Positions 20,889 through 24,376 of a stretch of DNA of 24,376 nucleotides are shown here, piece after piece. How positions within the stretch are numbered: position 1 is the first letter of the stretch; every line of letters begins with the position of its first letter. The notes below the pieces were generated by a model. The model made no database searches. It worked only from the letters and a program-made list of their open reading frames with translations, and was not told the origin of the DNA. Location of the stretch: assembly GCA_947624635.1 (NCBI GenBank), contig CANQLF010000003.1, positions 1 to 24,376 of the forward strand. The letters run 5' to 3'. The stretch is from an uncultured Bacilli bacterium. Its GTDB lineage: Bacteria; Bacillota_I; Bacilli_A; RF39; UBA660. The translations under genes were made by a program, and so were the position numbers.

Positions 20889-20904
20889 ATTTGTTGAAAC
20901 AAAT
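20889..20904. repeat. Second palindrome upstream of the coiled-coil gene
   Basis: ATTTGTT, GA, AACAAAT (20889-20904) is a perfect 7-bp inverted repeat with a 2-bp centre, 7 bp from the larger palindrome. The 8-mer TGTTGAAA occurs twice here. Operator-like, but no cognate regulator is known. Confidence 0.5.
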
Positions 20905-20955
20905 AGAACAAATATAGTTTATTTTTATTGCAGATTTTTCAATGGAATAAAACTA

Positions 20956-20973
20956 ATAGTGACAAAACACTAT
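20956..20973 (-). terminator. Weak hairpin at the end of the 20970 gene
   Basis: ATAGTG and CACTAT form a 6-bp stem with a 6-nt loop. On the minus strand it is followed by TAGTTTTATT, a poor T tract, so it is at best a weak terminator. Confidence 0.3.
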
Positions 20974-21563
20974 AAAAAATAAAATATTAAAATTGAAAAT
21001 ATTAATAATAAAACAATAGATAATATTAACCATTTAATTATCTTTTTTTCTTTTAAAGTAAATTTATTTCTATTTAAAATTGTATATATTATTTGAAATA
21101 TTAATACTGCTGGATATATTGGAATAAAGGTTCCCACTATTAAAACAAGCATAATTGCATCAAACCCATAGCTAGTACCATGATTTGTGAAAAGTCCAGT
21201 TTTTACTCCTAAAAAACTTTTTAATATTAAATATATATATGGAAGAAAGGTTATCAAGTAAAATTTAAAAAGTTTGTTTATTTTTAAATTTCTATTATCT
21301 CTTTTCTTATTTTTATTGATTAAATAATCAATTATAAAATATATCGGATATATAATACAAAATGCCGATAAAATAATTATTGGAATATTAAATGAAGTTG
21401 TGCCTTCAAACCAAAAGTCACTTAAAGGTGCTATTAACTGATATAAATCAATATGATTATACTTTATACAATAATTAGTTGTGTTTATTATTCCTAATAT
21501 TAAAAATAGTATATATGGTAATAACGATATTAAGAATATAATCTTTTTAATATTTTTGTTCAT
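20970..21563 (-). CDS. Polytopic membrane protein of unknown function
   Basis: The 197-residue protein has about five hydrophobic segments: roughly 7-27, 55-85, 100-116, 132-158 and 174-195 (for example IIFLISLLPYILFLILGII). The loops are basic on the predicted inner side. No family motif was recognised. ATG 21563 is chosen, with GAGGAT 9 bp upstream; GTG 21572 lies too close to that site. The upstream region is AT-rich without a clear promoter, and the gene stands alone on the minus strand, with the coiled-coil gene 126 bp downstream in the same direction. Confidence 0.75.
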   Translation of the reverse strand: MNKNIKKIIFLISLLPYILFLILGIINTTNYCIKYNHIDLYQLIAPLSDFWFEGTTSFNIPIIILSAFCIIYPIYFIIDYLINKNKKRDNRNLKINKLFKFYLITFLPYIYLILKSFLGVKTGLFTNHGTSYGFDAIMLVLIVGTFIPIYPAVLIFQIIYTILNRNKFTLKEKKIIKWLILSIVLLLIFSILIFYFL

Positions 21564-21650
21564 TCTTTTCACATCCTCGTATAATATAATTTTACAATAC
21601 CTAACAAAGAATTAAAATATTATTTGATAAAATTATGTAAAATGTTAGAG

Positions 21651-21679
21651 TTGAACAAATTATAAATTTAGTCTATACT
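21651..21679 (+). promoter_or_regulatory. Promoter of the 21712 gene
   Basis: TTGAAC (21651-21656), 17-bp spacer, TATACT (21674-21679). The GGTGGGAGAAG ribosome-binding site and ATG 21712 follow closely. Confidence 0.65.
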
Positions 21680-21711
21680 ATGATTGAATTTTTATTGGTG
21701 GGAGAAGTATT

Positions 21712-22206
21712 ATGAATAGTATCAAGGTAATTTTAAATAAAACTAAAAATAATTTCTATGAAGTATATAATGATGATGCTTATGTACTTGCTAGTATTAT
21801 GAAATATAAATTAGTTTTAGAAAATGATAATTTAATTAAAACAGGGTTTCCAAATTCATTATTAAGTGATGTTATTCATTTTCTAAAGAAAAATAGTGTT
21901 TCATTTGAAGTAGATGATGATATTGAATTATCATGTGATTTTGGTAGCGAAAATAGATATAATAAATTTTTAAAAAAGAATATACCGGTAGAAAAAATAT
22001 ATGCGCCACATATAAAAAAATATAGTGGCTCTTTTGAAGTTATATTTGAGGATGATGATATAGAAGAGTGGTATATAATTGATAAGGATATTAATGGAAA
22101 TGCCGAACTAGTTATTAAAACCTATCAAAATAATATAGGTGATGAAGTATCACTGGATAGTGGAATTAAATTCAAAATAGTTGGAAAGAATATAGAATAT
22201 AAATAA
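21712..22206 (+). CDS. Small protein with MutS domain I-like N-terminus and Gre C-terminal-like domain
   Basis: The 164-residue protein is cytosolic. Residues about 1-95 follow a pattern like MutS domain I (NNFYEVYNDDAYVLASIMKYKL, then KTGFPNSLLSDVIHFLKKNS, then NRYNKFLKKN). I recall similar short standalone proteins in Firmicutes. Residues about 105-164 resemble the FKBP-like C-terminal domain of GreA/GreB (VIFEDDDIEEWYIID, then NIGDEVSLDSGIKFKIVGKNIEYK), although the 'SPLG' strand is not obvious. Both matches are by eye. Such a fusion could bind nucleic acid or RNA polymerase, but no function can be claimed. It has its own promoter and precedes gltX by 37 bp, perhaps partly cotranscribed. 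Confidence 0.65.
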   Translation: MNSIKVILNKTKNNFYEVYNDDAYVLASIMKYKLVLENDNLIKTGFPNSLLSDVIHFLKKNSVSFEVDDDIELSCDFGSENRYNKFLKKNIPVEKIYAPHIKKYSGSFEVIFEDDDIEEWYIIDKDINGNAELVIKTYQNNIGDEVSLDSGIKFKIVGKNIEYK

Positions 22207-22212
22207 CAAATA

Positions 22213-22221
22213 TGATAAAAT
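22213..22221 (+). promoter_or_regulatory. Possible extended -10 promoter of gltX
   Basis: TGATAAAAT (22213-22221) is an extended -10 box between the preceding stop and the AAAGGA of gltX. No terminator was seen between the two genes, so readthrough is also possible. Confidence 0.35.
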
Positions 22222-22243
22222 ATCTCTAAAGGACGTGAAGAAA

Positions 22244-23668
22244 ATGGAAAAAGTAAGAACGAGATTTGCACCTTCTCCAACAGGATACATGCATGTTGGA
22301 AATTTAAGAACTGCAATATTTGAATATTTAATAGCAAAACATAATGATGGGGACTTTGTACTTAGAATAGAAGATACAGACCAAACAAGAAAAGTAGATG
22401 GCGCAATAGATTTTATTTATGATACATTGAGTTTATGTAATATAAAAATAGATGAAGGACCTAATAATAAAGGTAAATATGGCCCATATATTCAAAGTGA
22501 AAGATTACCTTTATATAAAAAATATGCGGAAGAATTAGTTGAAAAAGGTTGTGCATATTATTGTTTTTGTACTGAAGAAAGATTAGAAAAATTAAGAAAA
22601 GAAGCTGAAGAAAAAAAGATAGCTTTTCTTTATGATGGACATTGTAAAAATTTAACTAAAGAAGAAATAGATGAAAAAATTAAAAATGGTGAAAAATACG
22701 TAATAAGACAAAAAATGCCTAAAGAAGGGGTCAGTGAATATACTGATTTAGTCTATGGTAAAATCTCTGTTGAAAATAAATTATTAGAAGATCAAATACT
22801 ATTAAAATCAGATGGATACCCCACATATAATTTCGCAAATGTAATAGATGATCACCTAATGAATATTACTCATGTAATAAGAGGAAATGAGTATATAATG
22901 TCTACTCCAAAATATAATCTTTTATATGATGCATTTGGCTGGGATAAACCAACATATATCCATGTATCTATGGTATTAGGTGAAGATGGACAAAAACTAA
23001 GTAAACGTAATGGAGATGCTTCATTTATGGATTTATATAATGATGGATACCTACCTGAAGCAATAGTAAATTATCTAGTAATGTTAGGGTGGAGTCCTGA
23101 TACAAACGAAGAAATATTTTCTATGGAAAAACTTATAAAATTATTCGATCCAAAAAGAATAAGTAAATCTCCATCAGTATTCGATATCAAAAAATTAAAT
23201 TGGATTAATGCTCACTATATTAAAAAATTAGATTTAGATGATTTATTAAAAATAACTGTTCCTCATCTAAAAGAAGCATACAATCTAGAAGATAAATCTG
23301 AAGAATGGATTAAAGAGTTAGTTTCTATTTATCAAGATCATATAAGTTATGGTAAAGAAATAGTGGAAGTAACAGATTTATTCTTTAAAGATAAAATAAA
23401 ATTAAATGATGAATGTAAAGAGTTCATGGAAGCAGATGGAATAGGTAATACAATAGATGTATTTTATAAAGAAATTGAAAATATAAATGAATGGACAGTA
23501 GAAAATATAAATAACGCAATTATGAATACAAAAGAAAAAGCAGGAGTAAAAGGTAAAATGTTATATATGCCAATAAGAATTAAAGTGTCTGGACAAATGC
23601 ATGGACCAGAACTTCCGGATACAATACACTTACTTGGCAAAGATGTTGTATTAAATAGATTAAAATAA
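22244..23668 (+). CDS. gltX: Glutamyl-tRNA synthetase
   Basis: A class I synthetase that loads glutamate on tRNA-Glu and, in many Gram-positive bacteria, also on tRNA-Gln for later amidation. The 474-residue product has the HIGH-type motif PSPTGYMHVGNLR (10-22), RIEDTDQTR, the CAYYCFC segment, and the KMSKS-type motif KLSKRNGD (251-258), followed by an anticodon-binding helical C-terminus. ATG 22244 is 10 bp after AAAGGA; the upstream GTG 22235 is closer to that site than is usual. cysS follows after 49 bp, as is common in Bacilli. No GlnRS is seen in the window. Confidence 0.97.
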   Translation: MEKVRTRFAPSPTGYMHVGNLRTAIFEYLIAKHNDGDFVLRIEDTDQTRKVDGAIDFIYDTLSLCNIKIDEGPNNKGKYGPYIQSERLPLYKKYAEELVEKGCAYYCFCTEERLEKLRKEAEEKKIAFLYDGHCKNLTKEEIDEKIKNGEKYVIRQKMPKEGVSEYTDLVYGKISVENKLLEDQILLKSDGYPTYNFANVIDDHLMNITHVIRGNEYIMSTPKYNLLYDAFGWDKPTYIHVSMVLGEDGQKLSKRNGDASFMDLYNDGYLPEAIVNYLVMLGWSPDTNEEIFSMEKLIKLFDPKRISKSPSVFDIKKLNWINAHYIKKLDLDDLLKITVPHLKEAYNLEDKSEEWIKELVSIYQDHISYGKEIVEVTDLFFKDKIKLNDECKEFMEADGIGNTIDVFYKEIENINEWTVENINNAIMNTKEKAGVKGKMLYMPIRIKVSGQMHGPELPDTIHLLGKDVVLNRLK

Positions 23669-23717
23669 CATAATTTAAACACAATTTAATAATATAATTA
23701 AAATGAAGGTGAAGATA

Positions 23718-24376
23718 ATGCGAATATATAATACTTTAACTAAAAGAGTTGAAGAATTTATACCAATAGATAAAAATGAAGTAAAAATGTATACATGTGG
23801 ACCTACTGTATATAGTTTTGCGCATATTGGTAATTTAAGAACATATATCTTTGAAGACATATTAGAAAAAACTTTAATGTTTAATGGATATAAAGTAAAA
23901 AGAGTTATGAATATAACTGATGTTGGTCACATTGTAAGCGATGCAGATGACGGTGTAGATAAAATGGAACTTGCTTCTAAGAAAGAAGGTAAGTCTGCAC
24001 AAGAAATTGCCAAATTTTATTCAAAAGCTTTCTTTAAAGATTTAGAAAAACTAAATATTAAAAAACCAGAAATAGTTGAAAAAGCAACAGATCATATAGA
24101 TGATTATTTAAATATGATTAAAGTATTACTAGATAAAGATGTTGCCTACATATCAAATGGAAATGTATATTTTGATATTACTAAATACAAAGACTATTAT
24201 AAATTATCTGGTAGAGATGATGAAAATAATTTAGTGGGTGCAAGAGATGATGTAGAAGAAGATACTTTTAAAAAGAATCCAGGTGACTTTGCTTTATGGA
24301 TGACTAACTCTAAATTTTCTAATCAAGAACAAAAATGGGATAGCCCTTATGGAGTAGGTTATCCAGGATGGCATAT
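23718..24376 (+). CDS. cysS: Cysteinyl-tRNA synthetase, N-terminal part (3' end outside window)
   Basis: The frame opens at ATG 23718 after GAAGGTGA and runs off the window end, so 219 codons are visible of a usual 450 or so. It has YTCGPTVYSFAHIGNLRT, with Cys27 as first zinc ligand and HIGN (36-39) as the HIGH motif. The typical connective run DDGVDKMELASKKEGKSAQE and FYSKAFFKDLEKLNI follows, and the fragment ends at SPYGVGYPGWH. The last motif normally reads GxGRPGWH; here Tyr replaces Arg. It is downstream of gltX and has only a poor promoter candidate of its own. Confidence 0.95.
   Translation, partial: MRIYNTLTKRVEEFIPIDKNEVKMYTCGPTVYSFAHIGNLRTYIFEDILEKTLMFNGYKVKRVMNITDVGHIVSDADDGVDKMELASKKEGKSAQEIAKFYSKAFFKDLEKLNIKKPEIVEKATDHIDDYLNMIKVLLDKDVAYISNGNVYFDITKYKDYYKLSGRDDENNLVGARDDVEEDTFKKNPGDFALWMTNSKFSNQEQKWDSPYGVGYPGWH

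Noticed and set aside
1..24376. CRISPR array, complete insertion sequence, tRNA or rRNA genes
   Set aside because: No regularly spaced repeats, no transposase with terminal repeats and no RNA gene signatures were seen on either strand.

Overview
The window comes from a very AT-rich, Gram-positive, endospore-forming Firmicute. The evidence is SpoIID, a SpoIIQ-like protein, SpoIIID next to Mbl, the MurT/GatD lipid II amidation pair, an agr-type quorum-sensing locus and the order hpf-secA-prfB. The flavour is Bacilli/Erysipelotrichia-like or an uncultured gut Firmicute, but no species can be named from the sequence alone. The standard bacterial code applies: prfB (RF2) is present and carries the usual in-frame TGA frameshift site.

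Region 1 (1-3720) looks accessory. It holds the tail of an Rpn-type nuclease/transposase, the ribosomal protein gene rpmE, a 479-residue protein of unknown role with C-terminal leucine-rich-like repeats, and a three-gene operon with overlapping starts. That operon is led by a Panacea/SocA-like (DUF4065) antitoxin, followed by two proteins I do not recognise; it is a candidate toxin-antitoxin or defence module.

Region 2 (3725-7925) is a sporulation and cell-shape cluster: a membrane-anchored protein, rpiB, a DUF1146 membrane protein, spoIID, a degenerate SpoIIQ-like M23 protein, spoIIID and mbl. It ends in a strong terminator.

Region 3 (7928-10967) is a complete agr system in a convergent layout. 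agrA-agrC run on the plus strand and agrB-agrD on the minus strand, and they meet at one perfect bidirectional terminator. AgrB keeps His77 and Cys84. The 42-44 residue AgrD is too short for ordinary ORF calling, and its Cys lies two residues further from the Glu-Pro motif than in S. aureus or Listeria AgrD, which suggests an unusual autoinducing peptide.

Region 4 (11024-18047) is translation and secretion: a cold-shock gene with an odd GC-rich leader, long-form hpf, secA with a GC-rich SEC-C tail, an AAA/DUF4143 ATPase gene broken by TGA and preceded by a large inverted repeat, prfB with programmed frameshift, and a YitT-family membrane protein.

Region 5 (18088-24376) has murT-gatD, two minus-strand genes of unknown function (one coiled coil, one membrane), a small protein that looks like a MutS domain I joined to a Gre C-terminal-like domain, gltX, and the first half of cysS cut by the window end. 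No tRNA, rRNA, CRISPR array or complete insertion sequence was seen.
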